Shown: positions 6,306 through 14,441, counted from the stretch's first letter. The stretch is 18,647 nucleotides of DNA from JBIIUJ01 sp044340025 (GCA_044340025.1 JBIIUJ010000039.1:1-18647), one strand, 5' to 3'. Numbers and translations are program-made. Notes: generated by a model not told the origin, from the letters alone.

Positions 6306-7187
6306 ATGCGCTGTTGGATCCTGTCTGGGTGCGCCGTCCTGGTGCTGGCTGCAGCCGCGCCGCAGACTGTGCTGGCGCAAGCTTCGAGGGCGTCTGTCCA
6401 GAGCACGGCCGGAGACATGCCGCGCACCGGGCGCGAAACCCGCGAAAGCCGCCGCCAGGCGCGTGCGGAGGCAGACGCCCAAGCCGAAGCGCTCCGTCCT
6501 GCAAGCCGGGCGGAGCGTCAGGCGATCAGCCGGCAGGATCTCGTCACGCAATCCAACTTCTGGGCCCAGGAGTTCCAGAAAAACGCCGCCGATCTGGAGG
6601 CCGGCCGGCGCCTGTCCGAGCTGCTGCGCCAGATCGGGAGCCACGAGCGGGCGGCCGAGGTCGCTAATCAGGCGCTCGCTGCGCATCCTGAGGATGCAGA
6701 GCTCTGGACCAATCTTGCGCTGTCGCTCACGGGCGCCGGCGCTGGCGTGCAGGCGACCGGGCCGCTCGAGCGTGCGCTTGCGCTCAATCCGCGTGATCCG
6801 CGCCTGCCCACCGCGCTGGGCGTTGTCTATGACCAGATGGAGCTGGGAGACCAGGCGCGCGCCGCATACCGCCGTGCGCTGACGCTTTCGCCGAATGATC
6901 CGGCGATCCTCACCAATCTGGGCGTTTCTTATGCGCTGTCGGGCGATCTGAAATCGGCGGAAGTCGAGTTGCGTCGCGCGGCGGCGCTGCCGTCTTCGGG
7001 ACCCCAGACCCGGCAGAATCTCGCTCTGGTGCTGGGGCTGCAAGGGCGGTTCGAGGAGGCTCAGCGCCTGGCGCTGGCTGATCTGCCGCCGCAGGTTGCA
7101 GAGGAAAACACAACCTATCTGCGCGCCATGCTGGCCCAGCCGCGCCGCTGGGAGCAGGGTCAGGCGCTGCGCGGCACGTCGCGCTAA
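6306..7187 (+). CDS. Secreted TadD-like tetratricopeptide repeat protein
   Basis: A 293-residue product starting at ATG 6306, with GGAG six bases upstream. ATG 6279, also with a nearby GGAG, is possible but would place nine residues before the signal peptide. Residues 1-26 (MRCWILSGCAVLVLAAAA...) are a signal peptide. Residues 40-80 are a charged Arg/Ala/Glu linker. From about residue 85 the sequence is tandem TPRs: FWAQEFQKNAADLEAGRRLS, then about 129-162, 163-196 (ending in RALTLSPNDPA) and 197-230, plus a partial repeat to about 265. The pattern resembles TadD proteins of Flp/Tad pilus loci, where the protein helps secretin assembly. No other tad genes are present here, so an alternative role as a periplasmic scaffold remains open. 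The stop overlaps the end of the convergent methyltransferase gene. Confidence 0.85.
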   Translation: MRCWILSGCAVLVLAAAAPQTVLAQASRASVQSTAGDMPRTGRETRESRRQARAEADAQAEALRPASRAERQAISRQDLVTQSNFWAQEFQKNAADLEAGRRLSELLRQIGSHERAAEVANQALAAHPEDAELWTNLALSLTGAGAGVQATGPLERALALNPRDPRLPTALGVVYDQMELGDQARAAYRRALTLSPNDPAILTNLGVSYALSGDLKSAEVELRRAAALPSSGPQTRQNLALVLGLQGRFEEAQRLALADLPPQVAEENTTYLRAMLAQPRRWEQGQALRGTSR

Positions 7188-8089
7188 CCTCGCCAGCGCG
7201 CGAAGATCGCGGTGGGCAGGGCGCGCGCGCCGTCGCCTTCCGGGATCGCCATGTCGCCAGCTTCCATCACGCCGCTGCGATCGCCAAGCGCTGACGCCAG
7301 AGACTGGGCAAGCGCCAGATAGGAGAGCCGCACGGCATAGACCGTGGCGATCAGGAAAAGCGGCCGGTCGCTGAGCAGGCCCGCACAGGCGCCAAGCAGC
7401 GGGGTGAGGCTTTCCTCCAGCTTGAAGACCTGCCCATCCGGCCCGCGCCCATGCTTGGGCGGATCGAGGATGATGCCGTCATAGCGCCGGCCGCGTCGCG
7501 CTTCGCGCTCCACAAACGCCAGCGCATCGTCGCAGATCCAGCGGATTGGGGCGTCCTGGAGGCCGGCGTCGGCCTGGTTTTCCCGGCCATAGCCGATCGC
7601 CTTCTTCGACGCGTCGAGATGGGTCACGCGCGCGCCGGCCGCCGCGCAGGCGAGGCTCGCCATGCCCGTATAGCCAAACAGGTTCAAGATCTCCGGGGCC
7701 GGCCCCGTGGCGGCGCGCGGTGCGATCAGCCCCTGCGCCCAGCGCCAGTGGACGGAGTGCTCGGGAAACACGCCCAGATGCCGGAAGGGCGTGCAGCGGG
7801 CGCGGAAGGCCACGCCGTTCCACGCCATCGGCCAGCTTTCCGGGACACGGCGTAGAAAGCGCCAGCGCCCCATCTCCTCGCCCTCCGCGCCCGAAAACTC
7901 GGCGTCCGCCTTCGCCCAGGCATCCGCTGGCAGGCGCTGCGGCCAGAGCGCCTGCGCATCGGGCCGGATCACCGTGACGGGGCCATAGCGCTCGAGCTTG
8001 CGCCCGGCGCCGCTGTCCAGCAGGGCGTAGTCGGCCCAGTCGTCGGCGAGCAGGAGGGTGGGGGCCAGCGGCCCCTTAGCGCGCGCCAT
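7184..8089 (-). CDS. Class I SAM-dependent methyltransferase, RlmI-like (probable rRNA m5C)
   Basis: Residue numbers are for the start at ATG 8089, which has AGGA nine bases upstream; ATG 8116 would add nine residues and has a poorer ribosome site. The N-terminus (LLLADDWADYALLDSGAGRK) is the opening typical of this family. The SAM-binding motif is NLFGYTGMASLACAAAGARV (about 136-155), with acidic HLDASKKAI after it and the catalytic-region motif DPPKHGRGP near 209-217. RlmI-type enzymes methylate a cytosine in 23S rRNA. The PUA domain of full-length RlmI is absent, so the exact target is not certain. It overlaps the upstream TrmH-family gene by 14 bases (41 from the longer start), indicating co-transcription of two RNA methyltransferases. 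Confidence 0.85.
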   Translation of the reverse strand: MARAKGPLAPTLLLADDWADYALLDSGAGRKLERYGPVTVIRPDAQALWPQRLPADAWAKADAEFSGAEGEEMGRWRFLRRVPESWPMAWNGVAFRARCTPFRHLGVFPEHSVHWRWAQGLIAPRAATGPAPEILNLFGYTGMASLACAAAGARVTHLDASKKAIGYGRENQADAGLQDAPIRWICDDALAFVEREARRGRRYDGIILDPPKHGRGPDGQVFKLEESLTPLLGACAGLLSDRPLFLIATVYAVRLSYLALAQSLASALGDRSGVMEAGDMAIPEGDGARALPTAIFARWRG

Positions 8090-8888
8090 GAAAACCGGTC
8101 CTGCGGAAAAGCTCATACAGCATCACGCCCGTCGCCACGGCGAGGTTCAGACTGTCGGCGCGGCCCGCCATGGGCAGTTTCACCAGCACGTCGCAGGCCT
8201 CCTCCATCGCGGCGGGCAGGCCCGATTGCTCATTGCCCATCAGCAGCACGGCGGGCAGCGTGATCGCGGCGTCCAGATGGGTGGTCTGGCCTTTCAGCGA
8301 GGTTCCCACAAGCTGCGCTCCGCCGGCGCGGCGCCAGGCGTCGAAGGCGGAAAAGCTCGCCCGATAGAGCGGCATGGCGAAGAGCGAGCCCATGCTGGCG
8401 CGCACGGCTTCGGTGCTGAACGGGTCGCAGCCGCCATCCAGCAGGATCACCCCGCCGGCGCCCACGCTGTCGGCCGTGCGCAGGATCGTGCCCAGATTGC
8501 CGGGGTCGCGCACCGCCTCCAGCGCCACCCACAGCGCATGATCCCGCGCGCTCACGGCGTCCAGATCCCCGAGCCGCTGGTGGAACAGGCCAACAAGGCT
8601 CTGGGCGTTGTCGCGCTGGGCGATGGCCGACAGAAGGGCTTCCGGCGCGCGCAGGCATTGGGCGCCCTGAGCGGCGGCCTGTTCCACGATGGCGCGCACC
8701 ATGGGCCGCTCCAGCGCGTCCGGGGTGAAGATCAGCGCCTCGGCCCGCCAGCCGAGCGCCAGCGCCTCGGCGGCGTGGCGGGCGCCTTCAGCCAGAAACA
8801 GCCCTGTCTCGGCGCGCGTCTTCTTGCGGTCGAGCGCGCGCGCGAGCTTGATCACGGGGTTGGCGGAGCTGGTGACGTCGCGGATCAT
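8076..8888 (-). CDS. TrmH/SpoU-family RNA 2'-O-methyltransferase
   Basis: A 270-residue SPOUT-class enzyme that methylates ribose 2'-OH in tRNA or rRNA with SAM, using a trefoil knot. Residues 8-100 form an RNA-binding substrate domain (SSANPVIKLARALDRKKTRA and FLAEGARHAAEA, the usual start of RlmB/TrmH-like proteins). The three SpoU motifs are in place: motif 1 DPGNLGTILRTADSVGAGG (128-146), motif 2 LLMGNEQSGL (215-224) and motif 3 KLPMAGRADSLNLAVA (237-252). The target nucleotide cannot be assigned from the sequence. The start ATG 8888 fits the family N-terminus but has no obvious Shine-Dalgarno. It is first in a two-gene unit with the RlmI-like gene and is divergent from the OmpA-like gene. 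Confidence 0.93.
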   Translation of the reverse strand: MIRDVTSSANPVIKLARALDRKKTRAETGLFLAEGARHAAEALALGWRAEALIFTPDALERPMVRAIVEQAAAQGAQCLRAPEALLSAIAQRDNAQSLVGLFHQRLGDLDAVSARDHALWVALEAVRDPGNLGTILRTADSVGAGGVILLDGGCDPFSTEAVRASMGSLFAMPLYRASFSAFDAWRRAGGAQLVGTSLKGQTTHLDAAITLPAVLLMGNEQSGLPAAMEEACDVLVKLPMAGRADSLNLAVATGVMLYELFRRTGFHGAR

Positions 8889-9029
8889 TGGGGTGGTCTG
8901 AGCGGAGGGAGCAAGGCTGAGGCGGATGGGTCAATGCCCGGTTTTGCCCCCGCTTGCCAGCCGTCAAAAAACCATGAACTACTTCACATAAGGGTTGAAA
9001 CCGGCCGCAGTGGAGCGCAGGCAAGGGGC

Positions 9030-9818
9030 ATGGCGAGCGATACCCCCAACCGGAACCCATGGCTGGCGTTGATTGCTGGCGCGGTTTGCCTGGCGCTGCT
9101 GGGCCTGTGGGGGATTTATGCCGGGCCCCACTCTGCCGCCGCCCTGCGCAAGGATGTGGAATCGAAGGCCGCGAACGCGCTTGCGGTGGGCGGCAACGGG
9201 TTCGCCGTCGTCACCGTCGAGGATGGGATGGCGGTGCTGAGCGGGGTGGCGCCCTCCGCCGCAGCGCGCGACGCCGCGCTAGCCGCTGTGACCGTCGCGC
9301 TGCAAGACGTCCTGGGCCTCCCCGGCGTCATCGCCGGCGTCGAGGATCGGCTGGTGATTGTCGAGGCGCAGGCGGCAGTCGCGCCGCCAGCTCCTCCGCC
9401 TGCGGATGGCATGCAGGAGGCCGCTTTGCCACCTGGTCCGGATGCGGATGAATGTGAGGAGGCGTTTCAGCGCACGATCGAGGGGCGATCCATCGGTTTT
9501 GTGACCGGCGGCGCCGATATTCTGGCCGAGAGCCATCCGCTGCTCGATGAGCTCGCCGCCGTGGCGCAGCGCTGCGCGGCTTATGTCATGACCGTGGAAG
9601 GCCACACCGACGTGCGCGGCGACGCTGCCTCCAACAAGGCGCTGAGCCAGCGGCGGGCGCAGGCGGTGGTCGATTATCTCGTAGGCAAGGGCGCCCCCGC
9701 CGACGCCCTGACGGCAAAGGGCCTTGGCGAGGAGCAGGTTCTGGACACGTCGGAGACGCCGGAAGGCCACGCCCGCAACCGACGCACCGAATTCAAGGTG
9801 GCCGCACGGCCAAGCTGA
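9030..9818 (+). CDS. Inner-membrane-anchored OmpA-family protein with BON-like domain
   Basis: A 262-residue product. ATG 9030 is chosen because AAGGGG lies just upstream and it places the membrane segment (WLALIAGAVCLALLGLWGIY, 11-30) at the N-terminus; upstream in-frame sequence overlaps the promoter region of the divergent gene. Residues about 38-112 (KDVESKAANAL, VTVEDGMAVLSGVAPSAAAR) resemble a BON fold. A Pro/Ala linker follows, then an OmpA C-terminal peptidoglycan-binding domain (about 153-258) with GHTDVRGDAASNKALSQRRA (191-210) and the RNRRTEF motif. There is no beta-barrel, so it probably tethers the inner membrane to the cell wall. It is followed 23 bases later by a membrane HhH gene in the same direction. 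Confidence 0.88.
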   Translation: MASDTPNRNPWLALIAGAVCLALLGLWGIYAGPHSAAALRKDVESKAANALAVGGNGFAVVTVEDGMAVLSGVAPSAAARDAALAAVTVALQDVLGLPGVIAGVEDRLVIVEAQAAVAPPAPPPADGMQEAALPPGPDADECEEAFQRTIEGRSIGFVTGGADILAESHPLLDELAAVAQRCAAYVMTVEGHTDVRGDAASNKALSQRRAQAVVDYLVGKGAPADALTAKGLGEEQVLDTSETPEGHARNRRTEFKVAARPS

Positions 9819-9841
9819 GACGCAAGGACGGAAAGGTTTCA

Positions 9842-10486
9842 ATGTATCTGTTGACGCAATGGTGGCTCTATCTGCTGCTGGCGGCCCTGATCGGGTTTGC
9901 TGCGGGATGGTGGCAAGGGCGGTCCGGGCGCCAGACCGATCGTGCGGCCGAAACAGCGGCGGAATCAGCCGAGCCCGCCGACGCGGCGGCGCCCTTGCAG
10001 CAGTCTGATGCGGCCGAGGCGCTGGCCCGAGAACTCGATCAGCTGCGTTGGCGAGCCCGCTACTTCGAGGCGCGCACGAAATTCCTCGAGCAAGGCGCGG
10101 CATCAGACGCGGCGCCGGCGCCGGCGATCCCGGAGATCACCAACGCCAGTTTCACGCCCTCCGCAGTCGCGCAGATGGATCCCGCCTCCCTCGAAGCGGC
10201 GGTGGCGGCGGCCGGCGAGGGGGTCAAGCCGGCAGGCCTGAGCGCGCCGCAGGGCGTCGCCGCCGATGATCTGAAGGCCATCGGCGGCGTGGGGCCAAAG
10301 AACGAAGCCTGGCTGCATGCGCAGGGCCTGTTCCACTTCTGGCAGATCGCGACGCTGGATGTGGCCGGCGTGGCCTGGCTTTCGCGCCATCTCCCCACCT
10401 TCGGCAGCCGCGTCTATCGCGAGAACTGGGTGGACCAGGCCACGCGCCTTGCCCGCGGCGAGGGGAAGGACGCTTTCACCCTTTAG
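9842..10486 (+). CDS. Membrane-anchored helix-hairpin-helix domain protein
   Basis: A 214-residue product. An N-terminal membrane segment (QWWLYLLLAALIGFAAGWWQ, 6-25) is followed by an Ala/Glu linker, a short helical stretch at about 57-85 (coiled-coil-like) and a low-complexity linker. The C-terminal domain at about 143-206 has LKAIGGVGPKNEAWLHAQGL (144-163), then FWQIATLDV and RVYRENWVDQATRLA. This is the HhH-type domain found in many alphaproteobacterial proteins and at the end of some NADH dehydrogenase subunits. GG(V/I)GP hairpins usually contact nucleic-acid backbone, but a DNA-binding role here is unproven. It lies directly downstream of the OmpA-like gene with purine-rich sequence (AAGGA, GGAAAGG) before its ATG. 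Confidence 0.82.
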   Translation: MYLLTQWWLYLLLAALIGFAAGWWQGRSGRQTDRAAETAAESAEPADAAAPLQQSDAAEALARELDQLRWRARYFEARTKFLEQGAASDAAPAPAIPEITNASFTPSAVAQMDPASLEAAVAAAGEGVKPAGLSAPQGVAADDLKAIGGVGPKNEAWLHAQGLFHFWQIATLDVAGVAWLSRHLPTFGSRVYRENWVDQATRLARGEGKDAFTL

Positions 10487-10612
10487 CCGGACCCGGCCCG
10501 CTCACGATCGCGCGACCTGGCGCCCGAACGGCGGCGTGACGGGCGTTTGGGGGCTGGCCCCGGCGCGCGAGGCTCCGCTATTGCCGCAAGCGACCGAATT
10601 GGAGCCCTGTCC

Positions 10613-11737
10613 GTGCGCCTTGCCCTTCTTGCGAGCCTTGCAGCCCTCGCCGCCGCCTGCAGCCCCTCAGCCCCGGCCGCCCAGAGCGCGCCGGCCGCCT
10701 CCCCCGCGCTGGAGATCGCCACGATCGCGGAGGGGCTGGCCTTTCCCTGGTCCATCGCCTTCCTGCCCGACGGCGCGATGCTGGTGACCGAGCGGGACGG
10801 CGCGCTGCGCGTGATCCGCGACGGCAAGCTTGCGCCAGAGCCGGTGACGGGCGTGCCCCAGAGCCTTGTGGAGCGCCAGGGCGGCCTGATGGAGGTCTCG
10901 CTGCACCCGCAGTTTGCAGAAAACCGGCTGGTCTATCTGACCCAGGCAGTCGGCACGGTTCAGGCCAACCACACCCGCCTGATCCGCGGCCGGCTTGAGG
11001 GAAACCGTCTTGTCGATGTGGAAACGCTTTACGACGCTCTGCCCGCCAAACGGGCTGGCTTCCATTTTGGCGGTCGCATCCAGTGGCTGCCCGATGGCAC
11101 GCTCCTGCTCACGCTGGGTGACGGCGCGCTCCACCGCGATCGGGCCCAGACGCTCGACAACGCCTTCGGCAAGATCGTGCGCCTCAATGCCGATGGCACG
11201 ATCCCGCCGGACAATCCCTTCCTCGATACGCCCGGCGCTCAGCCGGCGATCTGGAGCTATGGGCATCGCAACGTGCAGGGCATCGCGCGCGATCCCCTCA
11301 CGGGCCGCATCTTCGCCCACGAGCATGGCCCGCGCGGCGGCGATGAGGTCAACCTCGTCGAGCCCGGCCGGAACTACGGCTGGCCGGTCATCACCTATGG
11401 GGTGGAATACTCCGGTCAGGTCATCACCACCGAGACCGCGCGCGAGGGCATGGAGCAGCCCCAGGTGCGCTGGACGCCCTCGATCGCTCCCTCGGGCATG
11501 ACCTATTACGGCTCCAGCGCCATCCCGCAGTGGACCGGCGATCTCTTCGTCTCGGCGCTTGCTGGCCAGAAGATCGTGCGGCTCGACCTCGACGGCGGGG
11601 CCATCAAGGGCGAGGAGGCGCTGTTTACCGATCTGGGCGAGCGCTTCCGCGACGTGCGCGAGGGACCCGACGGCGCGCTCTATCTCCTGACAGACGCGCT
11701 GGAAGGCAAAGTGATCCGGGTGGCGCCAAAGCGCTAA
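10613..11737 (+). CDS. PQQ-dependent aldose sugar dehydrogenase-like lipoprotein
   Basis: A 374-residue product from GTG 10613, preceded by GGAG eight bases upstream. This start gives a clean lipoprotein signal (MRLALLASLAALAAAC, lipidated Cys16), unlike the Ala/Gly-rich upstream extension from TTG 10547. The mature part is a six-bladed beta-propeller of the soluble glucose/aldose sugar dehydrogenase (YliI-like) family: GLAFPWSIAFLPDGAMLVTE, FHFGGRIQWLPDGTLLLTLG (catalytic-type His151), SYGHRNVQGIARDP, HEHGPRGGDEVNL (from His236) and NYGWPVITYG. Family members oxidise sugar aldehydes in the periplasm with PQQ and Ca2+. No PQQ synthesis genes are in the window, so cofactor supply is unknown. 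Lipid anchoring suggests a membrane-bound periplasmic enzyme. Confidence 0.92.
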   Translation: MRLALLASLAALAAACSPSAPAAQSAPAASPALEIATIAEGLAFPWSIAFLPDGAMLVTERDGALRVIRDGKLAPEPVTGVPQSLVERQGGLMEVSLHPQFAENRLVYLTQAVGTVQANHTRLIRGRLEGNRLVDVETLYDALPAKRAGFHFGGRIQWLPDGTLLLTLGDGALHRDRAQTLDNAFGKIVRLNADGTIPPDNPFLDTPGAQPAIWSYGHRNVQGIARDPLTGRIFAHEHGPRGGDEVNLVEPGRNYGWPVITYGVEYSGQVITTETAREGMEQPQVRWTPSIAPSGMTYYGSSAIPQWTGDLFVSALAGQKIVRLDLDGGAIKGEEALFTDLGERFRDVREGPDGALYLLTDALEGKVIRVAPKR

Positions 11738-11821
11738 GGGCGATCAAGGCACGCTGCGCGCTTGCGTTCCCCTTCCGCTGGCCTGAAGACGGGCTGGCAG
11801 TCAGACCGAAGGGAGGCGCCG

Positions 11822-12223
11822 GTGGGTTTTTCAGGCTCGCTCGACGATCGCGTGGCGATCCGGGAGCTTCTGGAACGCTATGCGGACGCTGTGTTCCGCC
11901 GCGACGCCGCCCAGTGGGGCGCTTGCTGGGCGCAGGACGGCGTCTGGCGTCTGATGGGCATGGAGATCAGGGGGCGCGAGGCGATCCTGTCCGCCTGGAC
12001 GCAGGCGATGGCGGGGTTCGAGGTCGCCGCCTTCTTCGTGCAGCCGGGCGCGCTGGCGATCGAGGGCGACGCCGCGCACGGGCGGAGCTGGACGCATGAA
12101 GTCCTGAAGGCCCGCGACGGGAGCCTTCGGCGCGTCGTTGGGGCCTATCAGGACCAGTTTGTCAAAGAGGCCGACGGCTGGCGCTTTTCGGCCCGCAGCT
12201 TCGACCTCGTCCTCGAAGGATAG
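11822..12223 (+). CDS. NTF2/SnoaL-like family protein
   Basis: A 133-residue product from GTG 11822 with a strong GGGAGG five bases upstream. The TTG 11762 alternative has no comparable site and adds an Arg-rich tail. The sequence SLDDRVAIRELLERYADAVF and DAAQWGACWAQDGVWRLMG, then IRGREAILSAWTQAM, is the typical opening of the SnoaL_4/nuclear transport factor 2-like fold, and the end VGAYQDQFVKEADGWRFSAR is the usual closing strand pair. Such proteins bind small hydrophobic ligands and include steroid isomerase and dehydratase relatives, but the substrate cannot be read from the sequence. It is followed 11 bases later by the ABM-domain gene, probably co-transcribed. Confidence 0.88.
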   Translation: MGFSGSLDDRVAIRELLERYADAVFRRDAAQWGACWAQDGVWRLMGMEIRGREAILSAWTQAMAGFEVAAFFVQPGALAIEGDAAHGRSWTHEVLKARDGSLRRVVGAYQDQFVKEADGWRFSARSFDLVLEG

Positions 12224-12234
12224 GGGAACCCGCC

Positions 12235-12576
12235 ATGACCATCCTTGTCTCCGGCGTCATTGATCTTGACCCCGCCAGGCGGGACGAGGCGCTCGTGAGC
12301 GCCCGGCCCTTTGTGGAGGGCGCGCTGACCCAGCAGGGCTGCCTCGCGTATGCCTGGACTGCAGACCTGACGATTCCCGGCCGCGTTCTGGTGTTTGAGG
12401 AATGGGCGAGCGAGACCGATCTCGCCGCCCATCTCGCCGGGCCGCACTATCGCCGCATGCTCGCCCACCTGCAGGCGTTCAGGATCACGAACGCGGTGAC
12501 GCGCAAGCACCAGGTGACGAAAAGCGAGCCCGTGTATGATCCCTCAGGCAGGCCGCGCGCGGACTTCTTTACCTGA
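12235..12576 (+). CDS. ABM-domain protein (putative quinol monooxygenase)
   Basis: A 113-residue product from ATG 12235, with GGGGA seven bases upstream. It is a small ferredoxin-like alpha/beta protein of the antibiotic biosynthesis monooxygenase group: MTILVSGVIDLDPARRDEAL, then EGALTQQGCLAYAWTADLT, RVLVFEEWASETDLAAHLAG and HYRRMLAHLQAF. Members such as YgiN oxidise quinols without a cofactor, and many act on unknown substrates. The C-terminal KSEPVYDPSGRPRADFFT tail is Arg/Asp-rich and not part of the core. Its neighbour, an NTF2-like protein, suggests a two-gene unit acting on the same small molecule, which is inference. Confidence 0.85.
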   Translation: MTILVSGVIDLDPARRDEALVSARPFVEGALTQQGCLAYAWTADLTIPGRVLVFEEWASETDLAAHLAGPHYRRMLAHLQAFRITNAVTRKHQVTKSEPVYDPSGRPRADFFT

Positions 12577-12621
12577 AGCCGGCTTCTGCGCCGCCCCCTC
12601 GGCCCTGACCTGCCACAGCGC

Positions 12622-13650
12622 TCAGGCCGCCGCCTTGGCGAACAGGCCCCGCTCCAGCATCGCCTGGGCGATCTGGACCGCATTCAGCGCGGCGCCCTTG
12701 CGCAGATTGTCCGAGACGCACCAGAAGGCGAGGCCGTTTTCAACCGTGATGTCCTCGCGGATGCGCGAGACAAACACGGCGTGGTCGCCTGCCGCCTCCA
12801 CCGGGGTGGCGTAGCCGCCCGGTTCGCGCCGGTCGATCACCACCACGCCAGGCGCCTTGCGCAGCAGCGCGCGCGCCTCATCGGCGCTGATCGGGTCTGC
12901 AAACTCGACATGGACCGCTTCGGAATGGCCCACAAACACAGGCACGCGCACGCTGGTGGCGGTGACCTTGATCTTCGGGTCGATGATCTTCTTCACCTCG
13001 ACGGTGATCTTCCACTCTTCGGTGGTGTAGCCGTCTTCCATGAAGTCGCCGCCGTGCGGGATCACGTTGAAGGCGATCGGCTTGGGATAGATTTTCGGGG
13101 CCGGCTTGTCGTTGACATAGACGCCCTTGGTCTGGGTCCAGAGTTCGTCCATCGCCTCTTTGCCGGTGCCGGAGACCGACTGATAGGTCGCCACGACCAC
13201 GCGCGTGATGGTGGCGCGATCGTGCAAAGGCTTCAGCGCCACGACGAGCTGGGCGGTCGAGCAATTGGGATTGGCGATGATGCCCTTCCGGCGCACGCCG
13301 TCGAGCGCTTCGGGGTTCACCTCCGGCACGACGAGCGGCACCTCGGGGTCCATCCGCCAGACCGAGGAATTGTCGATCACGATGCAGCCCTTGGCCGCGA
13401 TTTTCGGCGACCACTCGCGCGAGACGGCGCCGCCCGCGCTCATCAGGCAGAGGTCCCAGCCGGCGAAGTCGAAATCTTCCAGCGCCTTGCACTTCAGCCG
13501 CCTGTCGCCGAACGACACTTCGGTTCCAAGCGAGCGGCGCGAGGCGATGGCCGCGATCTCGTCCACCGGGAACTTCAGCTCTTCCAGGATGTTCATCATC
13601 TCGCGGCCCACGTTGCCCGTGGCGCCGACGACGCAGACGCGCAGTCCCAT
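12622..13650 (-). CDS. asd: Aspartate-semialdehyde dehydrogenase
   Basis: A 342-residue NADPH-dependent enzyme that reduces aspartyl phosphate to aspartate semialdehyde, the branch point to lysine/diaminopimelate, methionine, threonine and isoleucine. The nucleotide-binding loop is VVGATGNVG (7-15). The nucleophile is Cys130 in NPNCSTAQ and the acid/base is His242 in VFVGHSEAVHVEF; QSVSGTGKEAMDEL and NVIPHGG are family blocks. Length and start match the usual family (MGLRVCVVGATG). ATG 13650 has AGGAG seven bases upstream. It lies about 100 bases downstream of trcR in the same direction and ends 45 bases from the convergent ABM gene. No lysine riboswitch was recognised upstream. Confidence 0.97.
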   Translation of the reverse strand: MGLRVCVVGATGNVGREMMNILEELKFPVDEIAAIASRRSLGTEVSFGDRRLKCKALEDFDFAGWDLCLMSAGGAVSREWSPKIAAKGCIVIDNSSVWRMDPEVPLVVPEVNPEALDGVRRKGIIANPNCSTAQLVVALKPLHDRATITRVVVATYQSVSGTGKEAMDELWTQTKGVYVNDKPAPKIYPKPIAFNVIPHGGDFMEDGYTTEEWKITVEVKKIIDPKIKVTATSVRVPVFVGHSEAVHVEFADPISADEARALLRKAPGVVVIDRREPGGYATPVEAAGDHAVFVSRIREDITVENGLAFWCVSDNLRKGAALNAVQIAQAMLERGLFAKAAA

Positions 13651-13752
13651 GGCGTGCTCCTGACCTTTCTGTGCGGCGAGCAGCTAGCCCAACCGCTGTC
13701 TTGGCGAAACCGGCCCCGCGTCCGACCTTGGCGCCGGAGCCGCGCGCGGGGT

Positions 13753-14355
13753 CTAGTCCTCGGCGGTGGTCTCGGCGGCGGGCCGCAGCGTGGCGCCGTC
13801 ATCGGCGCCCAAGCGCAGCCGGTCTCGCGCCTTCTTGTCTGCGGCGGCCTGCACGATGCCATCCAGCTCGATCTGGGTTGCAAGGCCCAGCGTCACCGGG
13901 TCCGTCGGCTTGATGTTGGAGGAATCCCAGTGGGTCCGGTTGCGGATGCTCTCGATCGTGGCCTTCGTGGTGCCGAGCAGCTTGCTGATCTGGGCGTCGG
14001 TCACTTCGGGGTGGTTGCGCAGGAGCCAGGCGATGGCGGCGGGGCGCTCCTGCCGGCGCGACACAGGCATGTAGCGCCCGCCGCGCTTCTTGACCGGCGG
14101 CAGGTCCAGCTTGCGGCCCTCCAGCGCCTTGAGCTTGTAGGCCGGGTTCTTCTCCGCCTTCTCGATCTCTTCGCGCGCGAGCTGGCCCGCCGCGATCGGA
14201 TCGGCGCCGCGAATCCCGGCCGCCACGTCGCCGTCCGCGATGCCCTTCACTTCCAGCGGGTGCAGACCGCAGAATTCCGCGATCTGCTCGAAGCTGAGCG
14301 AGGTGTTGTCGATCAGCCAGACGGCGGTCGCTTTGGGCATAAGGATCTGCGTCAT
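13753..14355 (-). CDS. trcR: Cell-cycle transcriptional regulator TrcR (DUF1013)
   Basis: A 200-residue regulator found across alphaproteobacteria and described in Rhodobacter/Caulobacter relatives as a cell-cycle transcription factor. ATG 14355 is chosen because MTQILMPKATAVWLIDNTSL is the family's conserved start; the Arg/Pro-rich upstream extension is the leader. Two helix-turn-helix segments are visible: about 20-45 (SFEQIAEFCGLHPLEVKGIA) and about 105-141 (PAAIAWLLRNHPEVTDAQIS, KLLGTTKATIESIRNRTHW). A basic KKRGGRYMPVSRRQERP region lies between them, and the tail is acidic. It is preceded by a hairpin cluster described separately and followed by asd. Confidence 0.93.
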   Translation of the reverse strand: MTQILMPKATAVWLIDNTSLSFEQIAEFCGLHPLEVKGIADGDVAAGIRGADPIAAGQLAREEIEKAEKNPAYKLKALEGRKLDLPPVKKRGGRYMPVSRRQERPAAIAWLLRNHPEVTDAQISKLLGTTKATIESIRNRTHWDSSNIKPTDPVTLGLATQIELDGIVQAAADKKARDRLRLGADDGATLRPAAETTAED

Positions 14356-14399
14356 CGCAGTCGTCCATTCCAAGTCAGGCGCGCGGGCGCGCGCAGGCC

Positions 14400-14430
14400 A
14401 AAACAAAGGCGCCCGGCGCGCGGGCCGGGC
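14400..14430 (-). terminator. Rho-independent terminator between fah and trcR
   Basis: On the minus strand, GCCCGGC-CCGCGC-GCCGGGC (7-bp stem, 6-base loop) is followed by GCC and TTTGTTTT. It sits about 120 bases after the fah stop and 45 bases before the trcR start, so it could end the hmgA-fah transcript or act as a leader terminator for trcR. Confidence 0.55.
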
Positions 14431-14441
14431 GGGGGTCCCTT

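Noticed and set aside
12575..12586. GAAGCCGGCTTC palindrome at the end of the ABM gene as a bidirectional terminator
   Set aside because: It is a perfect palindrome with no loop and no T-tract on either side, and it overlaps a stop codon.
13714..13749. CCCCGCG / CGCGGGG arms between trcR and asd as a terminator
   Set aside because: The arms are 22 bases apart without a T-tract; likely a chance pairing in GC-rich DNA.
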